A stretch of 64,000 nucleotides of DNA from Sandarakinorhabdus cyanobacteriorum (lineage in GTDB: Bacteria > Pseudomonadota > Alphaproteobacteria > Sphingomonadales > Sphingomonadaceae), in contig NZ_NOXT01000106.1 of assembly GCF_002251755.1 (NCBI RefSeq), positions 1 through 64,000 on the forward strand, read 5' to 3'. Positions 18,286 through 26,858 of the stretch are shown here, in pieces. Made by a program: the position numbers and the translations under genes. Numbering within the stretch: the first letter of the stretch is position 1; every line of letters begins with the position of its first letter. The notes below the pieces were generated by a model. That model was not told where the DNA came from and did not search any database. It saw only the letters and a program-made list of their open reading frames with translations.

Positions 18286-19881
18286 ATGGGGCAGGATGTG
18301 TTCGCGCGCGGGCTGGCCGGGCTGGATTGGGCCGTGGTCGCCGCATATGCGCTGGTGGTCATCGGGCTGGGCCTGTGGGCCGGGCGCAAACAGGCCAGCG
18401 GCACCGATTTCTTCCTCGCCAGCCGTGACAGCTCGTGGCCGGTGATCGGCCTGTCGCTGCTTGCCTCCAACATCTCGTCCGCCACGCTGATCGGGCTGGC
18501 CGGGGCGGCCTATGCCAACGGCATTGCCGTCTACAATTATGAGTGGATGGCCAGCGTCATCCTGGTGTTCTTCTGCATCTTCTTCCTGCCGTTCATCATC
18601 CGCGCCCAGGTCTATACCATGCCGGAATTCCTCGAACGCCGCTTCAGCCGGGGCACCCGCGCCTATTTCTCCGGCCTCACCATCTTCCTCAGCGTGTTCG
18701 TGGACAAGGCGGCCACCCTCTACGGCGGTGCGCTGATGCTCTCCCTCATCTTCCCCGGCGTGCCCTTGTGGCAGATGATCATGGCATTGGCCGTGCTGGC
18801 CGGCATCTACACCATCATCGGCGGCCTGAAGGCTGTGCTCTACACCGAAGTGCTGCAGGCGGTGATCCTGCTCGGCGCCGCCGTGGTGCTCAGCATCGCC
18901 GCCTTTGATGCCGTTGGCGGCTGGCACCGCATCGTTGAGAGCGTGCCGGCCTATAAACTCTCGCTGATCCGGCCCATGAATGATGCGTCGGTGCCATGGA
19001 CCGGCCTCATCACCGGCGTGCCGATCCTGGGCTTTTATTTCTGGTGCACCAACCAGTTCATGGTGCAGCGCGTGCTGAGCGCCCGCAACCTCGATCATGG
19101 CCGATGGGGCAGCCTGTTCGCCGGCCTGTTGAAGCTGCCGGTGCTGTGGCTGATGGTGCTGCCCGGCACCTGCGCCATTCTGCTCTATCCGGCGCTGAAA
19201 ACCCCCGATCTCGTCTATCCCACGCTGATGTTCGATCTGTTGCCCACCGGCCTCCTCGGCCTCGTCGTCGCCGGCTTCCTGGCCGCGATCATGTCGGCCA
19301 CCGCCTCCACCTTCAATTCGGCCGCCACCCTGTTCACCATGGATTTCGCCCGCCACTGGAATCCGGATCTGGATGGCAAGCGGCTGGTGCTCACCGGCCG
19401 GCTGGCCACCTGCGTGTTCCTCGCCATCGCAGTCGTCATCGCACCGCAGATCGAACGCTTCGGCAGCGTGTGGCAATATCTGCAAGGCGCCCTCAGCTAC
19501 ACCGCGCCGCCGATCGTCGCAGTGTTCCTGATCGGCCTGTTCTGGCCGCGCGCCAACGCCCGCGGCGCCGCCGCCGCCATCATCGCCGGCCTCGTCATCG
19601 GCATCGGCATGTTCTTCGCCATCAATGTCACCGGCAGCCTCCAGATCCACTTCCTGCACGTGGCGCCGATCCTGCTCGCCGCCTCGGCGCTCGCCATGGT
19701 CATCGGCTCGCTCTCCGCGCCGCCGCCGCCGCCGGAAAAAACCGAAGGCCTGTTGTGGAACCGCGGCTTCTTCGATGCCGAAACCGCCGCACTGGCGGGC
19801 ACGCCGCTCTGGGCCAATTATCGCGTGCTGGCCATCGCCCTGCTGGTGGCCACCGCCGTGATCGTCTGGCGCTTTGCCTGA
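18286..19881 (+). CDS. Sodium:solute symporter (SSS family, probable sugar uptake)
   Basis: A 531-residue inner-membrane protein with 13-14 hydrophobic helices typical of SSS/SGLT transporters. It includes the core helix G-L-S-L-L-A-S-N-I-S-S-A-T-L-I-G-L-A-G and the A-A-I-M-S-A-T-A-S-T-F-N-S-A sodium-site helix. The ATG at 18286 is set by an AGGGGA ribosome site. It heads a cluster with an antiporter and a halogenase homologue and is preceded by a LacI-type site. Uptake of glucose or short maltodextrin released in the periplasm is the best guess; other sugars are possible. Confidence 0.85.
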   Translation: MGQDVFARGLAGLDWAVVAAYALVVIGLGLWAGRKQASGTDFFLASRDSSWPVIGLSLLASNISSATLIGLAGAAYANGIAVYNYEWMASVILVFFCIFFLPFIIRAQVYTMPEFLERRFSRGTRAYFSGLTIFLSVFVDKAATLYGGALMLSLIFPGVPLWQMIMALAVLAGIYTIIGGLKAVLYTEVLQAVILLGAAVVLSIAAFDAVGGWHRIVESVPAYKLSLIRPMNDASVPWTGLITGVPILGFYFWCTNQFMVQRVLSARNLDHGRWGSLFAGLLKLPVLWLMVLPGTCAILLYPALKTPDLVYPTLMFDLLPTGLLGLVVAGFLAAIMSATASTFNSAATLFTMDFARHWNPDLDGKRLVLTGRLATCVFLAIAVVIAPQIERFGSVWQYLQGALSYTAPPIVAVFLIGLFWPRANARGAAAAIIAGLVIGIGMFFAINVTGSLQIHFLHVAPILLAASALAMVIGSLSAPPPPPEKTEGLLWNRGFFDAETAALAGTPLWANYRVLAIALLVATAVIVWRFA

Positions 19882-19931
19882 TGCCCAAATGACGTTTATG
19901 CAATGCGGCCGATAGGGATGGGGCCAGCATC

Positions 19932-21209
19932 ATGACCACCGGCGTGCACGCCAACGAAGATCTGTTGTTCAGCGTGCTGATCCAGTTGATCATCATGATC
20001 GGCGCGGCGCGGGCGCTGAACATTGTCGCCCGCCGCCTGGGCCAGCCCGGCGCGGTGGGTGAGATCATCGCCGGCCTGATGCTGGGGCCCTCGCTGCTCG
20101 GCGCGCTGGCGCCCGATCTGTCGATCAGCCTGTTTGGCGCCAGCCCGGCGCCGGCCATCACCATCATCAGCCAGATTGGCCTGACGCTGTTGATGTTCCA
20201 GATCGGCAGCGAATTCGAATTTGGCCATCTGGAAAGCCCGCAGCACCGCAAGGGCGCCGCGCTGATCGCCGCCGCCTCGGTGCTGGTGCCGCTGGCCGGC
20301 GGGCTCGCGCTGGGCTGGATCACCGCGCCGATCCTGGCGCCCGGCATCGACCCCACTCTTTATGCGCTGTTCTTCGGCAATGCGCTGGCCATCACCGCGC
20401 TGCCCATCCTCGGCCGCATCCTCGCCCAGTTCGGCCTCACCGACAAACCGGTTGGCGTTGTCGCCATTTCGGCCGCCGCGGTGAATGATGTCGCCGGCTG
20501 GGTGATGCTCGCCTCCATCTCGGCGCTGGCAGCGGCACGTTTTTCCGGCGGTGCCCTCGCGCTGCAACTGGCCGGCATCGGCACGCTGCTGGTGCTGGCG
20601 CGCTTCGTGCTCGCGCCGCTGGCCAGCCGGTTGGTGGCGGCCTTCCCCACCACCGGCGGACGCATCGATCCCACGCTGATGGCCGCCATGCTGGCGCTGG
20701 TGTTCGGCCTGGCCATCTGCACCTACAAGCTGGGGATCTTCGCCATCTTCGGCGGCTTCCTTGGCGGCCTCATCATGCACCGCCACACCGGCTTCGTGGC
20801 GGCGTGGAAGGGCCAGGTGGGCGGCTTTGTCCTCGTCTTCTTCCTGCCGGTCTTCTTCACCTACACGGGCTTGCGCACCAATCTGCTCGGCCTTGGCCCT
20901 GAGGATCTGTCGTGGCTGGCGGTCGTGCTCGCCGTGGCCATCCTGGCCAAGATCCTCCCCGTCTATGGCGCCGCCCGCCTCGCCGGCTACACCCCGGCCG
21001 AATCCGCCGTGCTGGGCAGCCTGATGAACACCCGCGCCCTGATGGAGCTGATCGTGCTGAACATCGGCCGCGATCTTGGCGTCATCCCGCCCAATGTCTT
21101 CACCATGTTGGTGGTGATGGCGGTGGTCACCACCATCATGGCCGGGCCGCTGCTGAAATCCCTGCTGCCCAGGACCGGCCACATCATCCCCAGGGGGGTG
21201 GAGGCGTGA
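19932..21209 (+). CDS. Cation:proton antiporter (CPA2/KefB-like)
   Basis: A 425-residue inner-membrane antiporter with about 12 helices. It has the CPA2 pattern G-E-I-I-A-G-L-M-L-G-P-S-L-L-G in helix 2-3, and A-A-A-V-N-D-V-A-G-W containing the ion-binding Asp of helix 5-6. There is no C-terminal RCK/TrkA-N domain. It lies 50 nt after the symporter, and its stop overlaps the halogenase start (GTGA). It could balance the ion flux of Na+-driven sugar uptake, but that is inference from position. Confidence 0.87.
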   Translation: MTTGVHANEDLLFSVLIQLIIMIGAARALNIVARRLGQPGAVGEIIAGLMLGPSLLGALAPDLSISLFGASPAPAITIISQIGLTLLMFQIGSEFEFGHLESPQHRKGAALIAAASVLVPLAGGLALGWITAPILAPGIDPTLYALFFGNALAITALPILGRILAQFGLTDKPVGVVAISAAAVNDVAGWVMLASISALAAARFSGGALALQLAGIGTLLVLARFVLAPLASRLVAAFPTTGGRIDPTLMAAMLALVFGLAICTYKLGIFAIFGGFLGGLIMHRHTGFVAAWKGQVGGFVLVFFLPVFFTYTGLRTNLLGLGPEDLSWLAVVLAVAILAKILPVYGAARLAGYTPAESAVLGSLMNTRALMELIVLNIGRDLGVIPPNVFTMLVVMAVVTTIMAGPLLKSLLPRTGHIIPRGVEA

Positions 21210-22723
21210 GGGACGACAATATCCGGTCCGTCTGCATCGTCGGCGGCGGCTCCGCCGGCTGGATGGCAGCCGCCGCGCTCGCCCGCAACCTGCCCCACGG
21301 CGTTGCCATCCACCTGGTTGAATCCGAAGAGATCGGCACCGTCGGCGTCGGGGAAGCCACCATCCCGCCGATCAAGCTGTTCAACCAGATGCTCGGCCTC
21401 AATGAAGCCGATTTCGTCCGCGCCACGCAAGGGTCGTTCAAGCTCGGCATCGAGTTTGTCGGCTGGGGCAAGGCCGGCCACCGCTATTTCCACCCGTTCG
21501 GCACCTTCGGCGCCGATTTCGACAGCGTTGCCATGCACCATTGGTGGAACCGGCAGCGGCTGGCCGGCGATCCAACCCCGCTGGATGATTATTCCATGGC
21601 CTGGGTCGCGGCCAAATCCAACCGCTTCGCCCCGCCGGCCCAGGATCGCCGGCTGGTGCAGTCCACCTTCGATTATGCCTATCATTTCGATGCCGGCCTC
21701 TATGCCCGGGCCCTGCGCGCGCTCGCCGAAAACCTGGGCGTCACCCGCCACGAAGGCCGCATCACCGGCGTCGCCCGCGACGGCGAAACCGGCCAGGTCA
21801 CCGCCATCACGCTGGCCGATGGCCGCCAGATCGATGCCGAATTCTGGATCGATTGTTCCGGCTTCCGCGGGCTCCTCATCGCCGAAACGCTCGAAACGCC
21901 CTTCATCGACTGGACGCACTGGCTCCCCTGCGACCGGGCGCTTGCCGTGCCCTGCGCCCACGCCAATGGCACCGATGGCGCCGGCTTTACCCCCTACACC
22001 CGCTCCACCGCGCACGCCGCCGGCTGGCAATGGCGCATCCCGCTGCAACACCGCATCGGCAACGGCCACGTGTTTTCCAGCGCCTTCATGGGCGAGGATG
22101 AAGCCGCCGCCATATTGATGGCCAATCTCGACGGCCCGGCGCTGGCCGATCCCCGCCTGCTTCGCTTCACCACCGGCCGCCGCGCGCAAAGCTGGGCCCA
22201 CAATGTCGTCGCCATCGGCCTTGCCGCCGGCTTCATGGAGCCGCTGGAATCCACCTCGCTCCACCTCGTCCAATCCGGCCTGATGCGCCTCCTCGCCCTG
22301 TGGCCCACCCGCGCCATGGACGCCCATGTGCGTGACGAGTTCAACCGCATGTCGGCCACCGAATGGGAACGCATCCGCGATTTCCTCATCCTCCATTATC
22401 ACCTGAACAGCCGCGACGAGCCGATGTGGCGCCACTGCGCCGCCATGCCCATCCCCGACACGCTGGCCAACAAGATCGCCCATTTCGCCAGCCACGGCCG
22501 GCTGGTTTCCGATGGGCCCGAACTCTTCCTCAACGCCAGCTGGCTGGCCGTGCATGTCGGCCAATTCAACCTGCCCCGGCGCCATGATCCGCTCGCCGAT
22601 GCCCGCGCCACCAATGTCGACGCACCGCGCCTCTTGTCAGGCCTCGCCCGCGTCATGCGGGAGGCGGCGGCCGAAATGCCCACCCACGCCGCCTTCATCG
22701 CCCGCCACTGCGCCGCCAACTGA
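21206..22723 (+). CDS. FAD-dependent tryptophan-halogenase family protein (copy 1)
   Basis: A 505-residue member of the flavin-dependent tryptophan halogenase family. FAD motif G-G-G-S-A-G-W at 13-19, catalytic-type lysine Lys79 in G-S-F-K-L-G-I-E-F, the family signature G-W-Q-W-R-I-P at 273-279 and the catalytic-type glutamate Glu348 in E-P-L-E-S-T correspond to PrnA Lys79, WxWxIP and Glu346. The active centre therefore looks intact. Family members beside TonB receptors (for example BrvH) brominate indoles in vitro, but their natural substrates are unknown. The GTG start overlaps the antiporter stop and has a GGAGG ribosome site. A separate flavin reductase would be needed; none is seen nearby. 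Confidence 0.88.
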   Translation: MRDDNIRSVCIVGGGSAGWMAAAALARNLPHGVAIHLVESEEIGTVGVGEATIPPIKLFNQMLGLNEADFVRATQGSFKLGIEFVGWGKAGHRYFHPFGTFGADFDSVAMHHWWNRQRLAGDPTPLDDYSMAWVAAKSNRFAPPAQDRRLVQSTFDYAYHFDAGLYARALRALAENLGVTRHEGRITGVARDGETGQVTAITLADGRQIDAEFWIDCSGFRGLLIAETLETPFIDWTHWLPCDRALAVPCAHANGTDGAGFTPYTRSTAHAAGWQWRIPLQHRIGNGHVFSSAFMGEDEAAAILMANLDGPALADPRLLRFTTGRRAQSWAHNVVAIGLAAGFMEPLESTSLHLVQSGLMRLLALWPTRAMDAHVRDEFNRMSATEWERIRDFLILHYHLNSRDEPMWRHCAAMPIPDTLANKIAHFASHGRLVSDGPELFLNASWLAVHVGQFNLPRRHDPLADARATNVDAPRLLSGLARVMREAAAEMPTHAAFIARHCAAN

Positions 22724-22724
22724 T

Positions 22725-22793
22725 CCTCCCCAAACTTGTCTGGGGAGGTGGCAGCCGCCGGCTGACGGAGGGGCCTTCGCGGCCGGCCCCTCC
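22725..22793. terminator. REP-like GC palindromes, copy 2; probable bidirectional terminator
   Basis: Two hairpins, CCTCCCCA with TGGGGAGG (22725-22732 and 22741-22748) and GGAGGGGCC with GGCCCCTCC (22767-22775 and 22785-22793), fill the 74-bp space between the convergent halogenase and lacI-type genes. They belong to the dispersed family seen at 5491, 49712 and 62296. No T-run follows, so termination is presumed rather than obvious. Confidence 0.6.
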
Positions 22794-22797
22794 TTGC

Positions 22798-23811
22798 TCA
22801 GCTCGATCCCCGCACCACCAGCCGCGCCGGCAGCGCCTGCGGGCTGGGCACATCACCGCGCAGCCGTGCCAGCAGGGTTTCCACCAGCACCGTGCCGGCA
22901 TGGCGGGCATCCTGTGCCACCGTGGTCAAGGGCGGGCTGGTCAGGCTGGCGGCCGGCTGATCATCAAAGCCCACCACCGCCACATCATCGGGCACGCGCC
23001 GCCCGGCTTCGGCCAGCGCCCGCATGGCGCCAATCGCCACCAGGTCGCTCACACAGAAGATCGCATCGAAATCCGCGCCGCTGGCCAGCAGGTCACGTGT
23101 CGCCTCCAGCCCTTCCTCCTCGCTGCTGCTGGCGCTGCGCATCAGGGCCGGATCGGCCACCAGCCCGGCTTCGGCCTGCGCCGCCCGCCAGCCTTCGGCG
23201 CGGTCCAGAAATTCCGGCGCGCCGTCGTTGGCGGTGCCGATGAAGGCGATGCGCCGCCGCCCGCGTTCGATCAGGTGGCGCGTCGCCGCCAGCCCGCCGC
23301 CCAGATTGTCGCTGCCGATGGTGGTGCCCAGCTGGCCGGGCCGCAAACTGCCCCAGCGCACGAAATGCGTGCCCTGCGCCACCAGCTGCTGCAGCCGCGG
23401 CAGATATTCCAGATAATTGCCATAGCCCAGCAGGATCAGCCCATCGGCCCGCCGCGCATCCTCATAATCCACGTGCCAATTGCCCGACAGCTGCTGGAAA
23501 CTGATCAACAGGTCATAGCCATTGGCGGCGCAGGCCTTGGTGATCGATCCCAGCATCGACAGGAAGAACGGGTTGATCTGCGTCTCGCCCGGCGCCGGAT
23601 CCTCGAAGAACAGCAGCGCCAGCGTGCGCGTCGCCTGCCGCCGCAGGTTCGATGCGTTCTTGTCCACCTTGTAATTCAGCGCGGCGGCAGCGGCGAACAC
23701 CTTGGCCCGGGTTTCATCGGAAACCGCCGGGTTGCCCGACAGCGCGCGCGACACCGTGGGCTGTGAAACCCCGGCCAGTGCGGCGATATCGAAACTGGTC
23801 ACCCGTGCCAT
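22798..23811 (-). CDS. LacI-family repressor of the maltodextrin locus
   Basis: A 337-residue LacI/GalR regulator. The N-terminal HTH with V-T-S-F-D-I-A-A-L-A-G-V-S-Q-P-T-V-S-R-A-L-S is followed by a periplasmic-binding-protein-like effector domain with S-D-L-V-A-I-G-A and D-V-A-V-V-G-F-D-D-Q motifs. The ATG at 23811 is set by a GGGAGGGTGA site. It is transcribed divergently from the TonB receptor, with palindromes of the LacI type in the gap, so it should repress the receptor and itself. By analogy with Caulobacter MalI/MalA, the inducer is probably maltose or maltodextrin. Confidence 0.9.
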   Translation of the reverse strand: MARVTSFDIAALAGVSQPTVSRALSGNPAVSDETRAKVFAAAAALNYKVDKNASNLRRQATRTLALLFFEDPAPGETQINPFFLSMLGSITKACAANGYDLLISFQQLSGNWHVDYEDARRADGLILLGYGNYLEYLPRLQQLVAQGTHFVRWGSLRPGQLGTTIGSDNLGGGLAATRHLIERGRRRIAFIGTANDGAPEFLDRAEGWRAAQAEAGLVADPALMRSASSSEEEGLEATRDLLASGADFDAIFCVSDLVAIGAMRALAEAGRRVPDDVAVVGFDDQPAASLTSPPLTTVAQDARHAGTVLVETLLARLRGDVPSPQALPARLVVRGSS

Positions 23812-23843
23812 CGGCCCGTTCACCCTCCCCCACCATATCAATT

Positions 23844-23855
23844 GCATACGTATGC
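23844..23855. promoter_or_regulatory. LacI-type operator O1 (perfect 12-bp palindrome)
   Basis: GCATACGTATGC is a perfect even-spaced palindrome with the central CG expected of LacI/GalR operators. It abuts the -35 box of the receptor promoter and lies 33 bp from the regulator's start codon. Confidence 0.75.
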
Positions 23856-23857
23856 TT

Positions 23858-23886
23858 TTGTTAGCGAAAGACTAGCGTGACATAAT
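23858..23886 (+). promoter_or_regulatory. Sigma-70 promoter of the TonB-dependent receptor
   Basis: TTGTTA (23858-23863), a 17-bp spacer and CATAAT (23881-23886) make a near-consensus promoter, predicting transcription from about 23893. The leader would be about 135 nt and includes a 5-bp GC hairpin at 23983-23997. Confidence 0.65.
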
Positions 23887-23894
23887 TGCCACGT

Positions 23895-23906
23895 GAATAC
23901 GTATGT
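23895..23906. promoter_or_regulatory. LacI-type operator O2
   Basis: GAATACGTATGT shares the ATACGTAT core with O1 (10 of 12 positions). It sits at the predicted transcription start, and its centre is 51 bp from O1, close to five helical turns. Binding there would block the promoter directly or through a small loop. Confidence 0.65.
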
Positions 23907-24026
23907 CCGGACATGCGGCGATATTGCGCCCCATGTTGCAGTCACGTCACAAATGCCCTGCTGAAACACCGCATGTGTGAAAGGCCCCTGAAGGGCCGGT
24001 GCGGCGCTTTTGGGGGGATGAAACCA

Positions 24027-26789
24027 ATGCGAACCGATTTTGTGCGCGCAACCCTGCTGGCCGGTGCGGCCAGCCCGTTGCTTCTGATTGCCGGGGCCGC
24101 CCAGGCTCAAACTGCTGCCCAAACTGCTGCCCAGCCCGCTGAACCGCAGGCTGCCGCTGCCGACACCGATGCCGAGGAACTGGTCGTCACCGGTTACCGC
24201 CGCTCGCTGCAGGTGGCACTCACCAACAAGCTCAACAGCGACCGCATCGTCGAATCGGTCAGCGCCGAAGACATCGGCCGCCTGCCCGACAACTCGATTG
24301 CCGATGCCATCGCCCGCCTGCCCGGCCTGACGACGCAGCGCCTGAATGGCCGTTCGCAGGTCATCTCGATCCGCGGCTTCGCCCCTGACTTCTCGTCCAC
24401 CCTGCTCAACGGCCGCGAACAGGTCACCAACGGCGACAACCGCTCGGTCGAATTCGATCAATATCCGGCCGAAGTCATCAACCAGGTGCTGGTCTACAAG
24501 ACCCCGGATGCCAGCCTGATCGCGCAGGGCCTGTCGGGCACCGTCGATCTGCAGACCATCCGCCCGCTGTCCTATGGCAAGCAGGTCATCTCGGTCGGCG
24601 CCCGCTATGAATATACCGACAATGGCCGCCTCAACGCCGGTTCCAAGCAGTTCGGCTGGCGCGGCTCGGCGCTCTATGTCGACCAGTTTGCCGATGGCAA
24701 GGTCGGCGTGCTGCTCGGCATCAGCCATATCGATTCGCCCACGCAGACCGAACGCTTCAACGCCTGGGGCTATCCCAACGCCAACGCGTCGAACACCGTG
24801 ATCGGCGGCAGCAAATCCTATGTGGACAGCGTCCGCCTGCAGCGCACCGGCGTCACCGGCGCCCTGGAATTCAAGCCGTCCGAAGATCTGACCATCGCGT
24901 TCGACGGCTATTACAGCAAGTTCAAGGAAGACCAGATCCTGCGCGGCATCGAACTGCCGCTCTTCTGGTCCGCCGCCCAGCTGCAGCCCGGTTTCCAGAC
25001 CGCCAATGGCCTCATCACCGGCGGCACCTTCAACGGCGTCAAGGGCGTTGTCCGCAACGATCTCAACAAGAAGGAAGCCGATCTCTATTCGGGTGGCATC
25101 AACCTGAAGTGGGAAAATGATGATTGGCAGGTGATTGGCGATGCCAGCTATTCGGGCATCGACCGGTCGGAACTGGTGCTGGAAACCTATGCCGGCACCG
25201 GCCGCAACGCACTGGGCGCCACCGACAATCTCGGCTTCACCATGACCGATCGCGGCGCCACCTTCCGCCCGACGCTCAACTATGGCGATTACAGCCTCAT
25301 TCGCCTGACCAGCCCGCAGGGCTGGGGCGGCGATGTCGCCAATCCGGGCGGCCAGCCCATCCGGAACGGCCAGGATGGCTATTACAACGACCGCCAGGTT
25401 TCGGACGAGCTCTATGCCTTCCGCGCCCAGGTGGAGCGCAAGCTCGATGGCCCGATCAGCGGCATCCAGGTTGGCGTGAACTACACCAACCGCGAAAAGA
25501 GCCTGACCCCGGATGAATTTTTCCTGGGCCTGCGCGCCAACACCGATGGCCTGACCAGCGTCACCATCCCCACCGAAGCCCGGCTTGGCACCACCAACCT
25601 CGGCTTCCTCGGCCTGGGGCCGATGGTCAGCTATGATCCGCTCGCCATGCTGAACAGCGGCGTTTACAACCGGGTGCGCAACCCCAACGCCGATGTGAAC
25701 ACCAAGGGCTGGACGGTGCGGGAAAAGGTCTTCACCGGCTGGGTGATGGCCAAGATCAATGCCGATGTCGGCGATGCCAAGCTGACCGGCAATATCGGTG
25801 TCCAGGTGGTCAATGTCGATCAGGATTCGACCGCGCTGGTCTCGTCCAACATCGGCAATGCCATTGTTTCGACACTGCGCACCGATGGTGCCAAATACAC
25901 CGATGTGCTGCCGTCGGCCAACCTGTCGCTGCGCCTGCCGGATGATGTGGTGGTCCGCCTCGGCGTCGCCCGCCAGCTCGCCCGCCCGCGCATGGACGAC
26001 ATGCGCGCCGCCATCAACTACAACTTCAACCCGGCCCTGGGTCAGACCCCCGGCGTCACCCCCTGGGGCGGCGGCGGCGGCAATCCGCAGCTGCGGCCGT
26101 GGCGCGCCAACGCCATCGACCTTTCGGTTGAAAAATATTTCGATGGCAAGGGCTATGTCGCGCTCGCCGGCTTCTACAAGGATCTGAAGAGCTACATCTA
26201 CGAAGTGGCGCAGCCGTTCAATTTCGCCGGCTTCCCGCTGCCGCAGGGTGTGCCGGAACCGCTGACCCGCCAGGGCTTTGTCACCCAGTGGGTGAACGGC
26301 AACGGCGGCCAGCTCTATGGCGCCGAACTGTCGGGCCAGCTGCCGTTCAGCAGCTTCACCCCGGCGCTGGATGGCTTCGGCATCAACGGCTCGGTGGCCT
26401 GGACCAAGTCCAAGGTGGCGCCGGCGCCGGGCGCCAATCCGGATGATCTGCCGGGCTACTCGCGCTGGGTCACCAACCTGACCGGCTATTATGAACAGGG
26501 CGGCTTCTCGGCCCGCGCCTCGATGCGCACCCGGTCGTCGTTCCAGGGTGAACTGCGCGGCTTTGGCGGCGGCAACCAGCGCCGCCGGGCCGATGGCGAG
26601 CTGATCCTCGACACGCAGATCAGCTATGAAATCCAGGGCGGCGCCCTGAAGGGCCTCACCCTGCTCGCCCAGGCGCAGAATCTGACGAACGAACCGTTCG
26701 TCACCTTCAACCCCGGCCGTCCTCAGGAAATCATCGACTACCAGGATTATGGTCGTCGCTTCCTGATCGGCTTCAACTGGCGCTATTGA
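24027..26789 (+). CDS. TonB-dependent outer-membrane receptor (MalA-like, probable maltodextrin importer)
   Basis: A 920-residue TonB-dependent transporter. A signal peptide ending A-Q-A-Q and a short Gln/Ala/Pro linker lead to a TonB-box-like E-E-L-V-V-T-G. Next come a plug domain (S-V-S-A-E-D-I-G-R-L-P-D-N-S-I-A-D-A-I, then I-S-I-R-G-F) and a beta-barrel ending in aromatic F-N-W-R-Y. It resembles the large Caulobacter/Xanthomonas receptor class that includes MalA. Context (LacI, GH13, GH97) points to maltodextrins. The ATG at 24027 is favoured by GGGGGG 9 nt upstream; an ATG at 24018 is the alternative. A strong terminator follows the stop. Confidence 0.88.
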   Translation: MRTDFVRATLLAGAASPLLLIAGAAQAQTAAQTAAQPAEPQAAAADTDAEELVVTGYRRSLQVALTNKLNSDRIVESVSAEDIGRLPDNSIADAIARLPGLTTQRLNGRSQVISIRGFAPDFSSTLLNGREQVTNGDNRSVEFDQYPAEVINQVLVYKTPDASLIAQGLSGTVDLQTIRPLSYGKQVISVGARYEYTDNGRLNAGSKQFGWRGSALYVDQFADGKVGVLLGISHIDSPTQTERFNAWGYPNANASNTVIGGSKSYVDSVRLQRTGVTGALEFKPSEDLTIAFDGYYSKFKEDQILRGIELPLFWSAAQLQPGFQTANGLITGGTFNGVKGVVRNDLNKKEADLYSGGINLKWENDDWQVIGDASYSGIDRSELVLETYAGTGRNALGATDNLGFTMTDRGATFRPTLNYGDYSLIRLTSPQGWGGDVANPGGQPIRNGQDGYYNDRQVSDELYAFRAQVERKLDGPISGIQVGVNYTNREKSLTPDEFFLGLRANTDGLTSVTIPTEARLGTTNLGFLGLGPMVSYDPLAMLNSGVYNRVRNPNADVNTKGWTVREKVFTGWVMAKINADVGDAKLTGNIGVQVVNVDQDSTALVSSNIGNAIVSTLRTDGAKYTDVLPSANLSLRLPDDVVVRLGVARQLARPRMDDMRAAINYNFNPALGQTPGVTPWGGGGGNPQLRPWRANAIDLSVEKYFDGKGYVALAGFYKDLKSYIYEVAQPFNFAGFPLPQGVPEPLTRQGFVTQWVNGNGGQLYGAELSGQLPFSSFTPALDGFGINGSVAWTKSKVAPAPGANPDDLPGYSRWVTNLTGYYEQGGFSARASMRTRSSFQGELRGFGGGNQRRRADGELILDTQISYEIQGGALKGLTLLAQAQNLTNEPFVTFNPGRPQEIIDYQDYGRRFLIGFNWRY
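24108..24131 (+). repeat. Perfect 12-bp tandem duplication
   Basis: CAAACTGCTGCC occurs twice head to tail in the receptor gene, just after the signal peptide, encoding Q-T-A-A twice. It sits in the flexible linker before the TonB box, where slippage by 12 bp keeps the frame. Confidence 0.7.
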
Positions 26790-26801
26790 TCGCGCAATGA
26801 T

Positions 26802-26844
26802 GGCGGCCGGCAAAGGTGTTCGCACCTTGGCCGGCCGCCTTTTT
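26802..26844 (+). terminator. Strong rho-independent terminator between receptor and halogenase 2
   Basis: A 10-bp GC stem (26802-26811 with 26830-26839) continues as AAGGTG paired with CACCTT around a TTCG tetraloop, followed by TTTTT. It begins 12 nt after the receptor stop and ends only 14 nt before the next start codon. Confidence 0.9.
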
Positions 26845-26858
26845 CATGCGCAAATGCG

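Noticed and set aside
23838-26825. A 995-codon open frame on the minus strand across the TonB receptor gene.
   Set aside because: It mirrors the receptor codons in a GC-rich genome, is low-complexity (His/Gly/Ala/Arg-rich) and has no recognisable domain.
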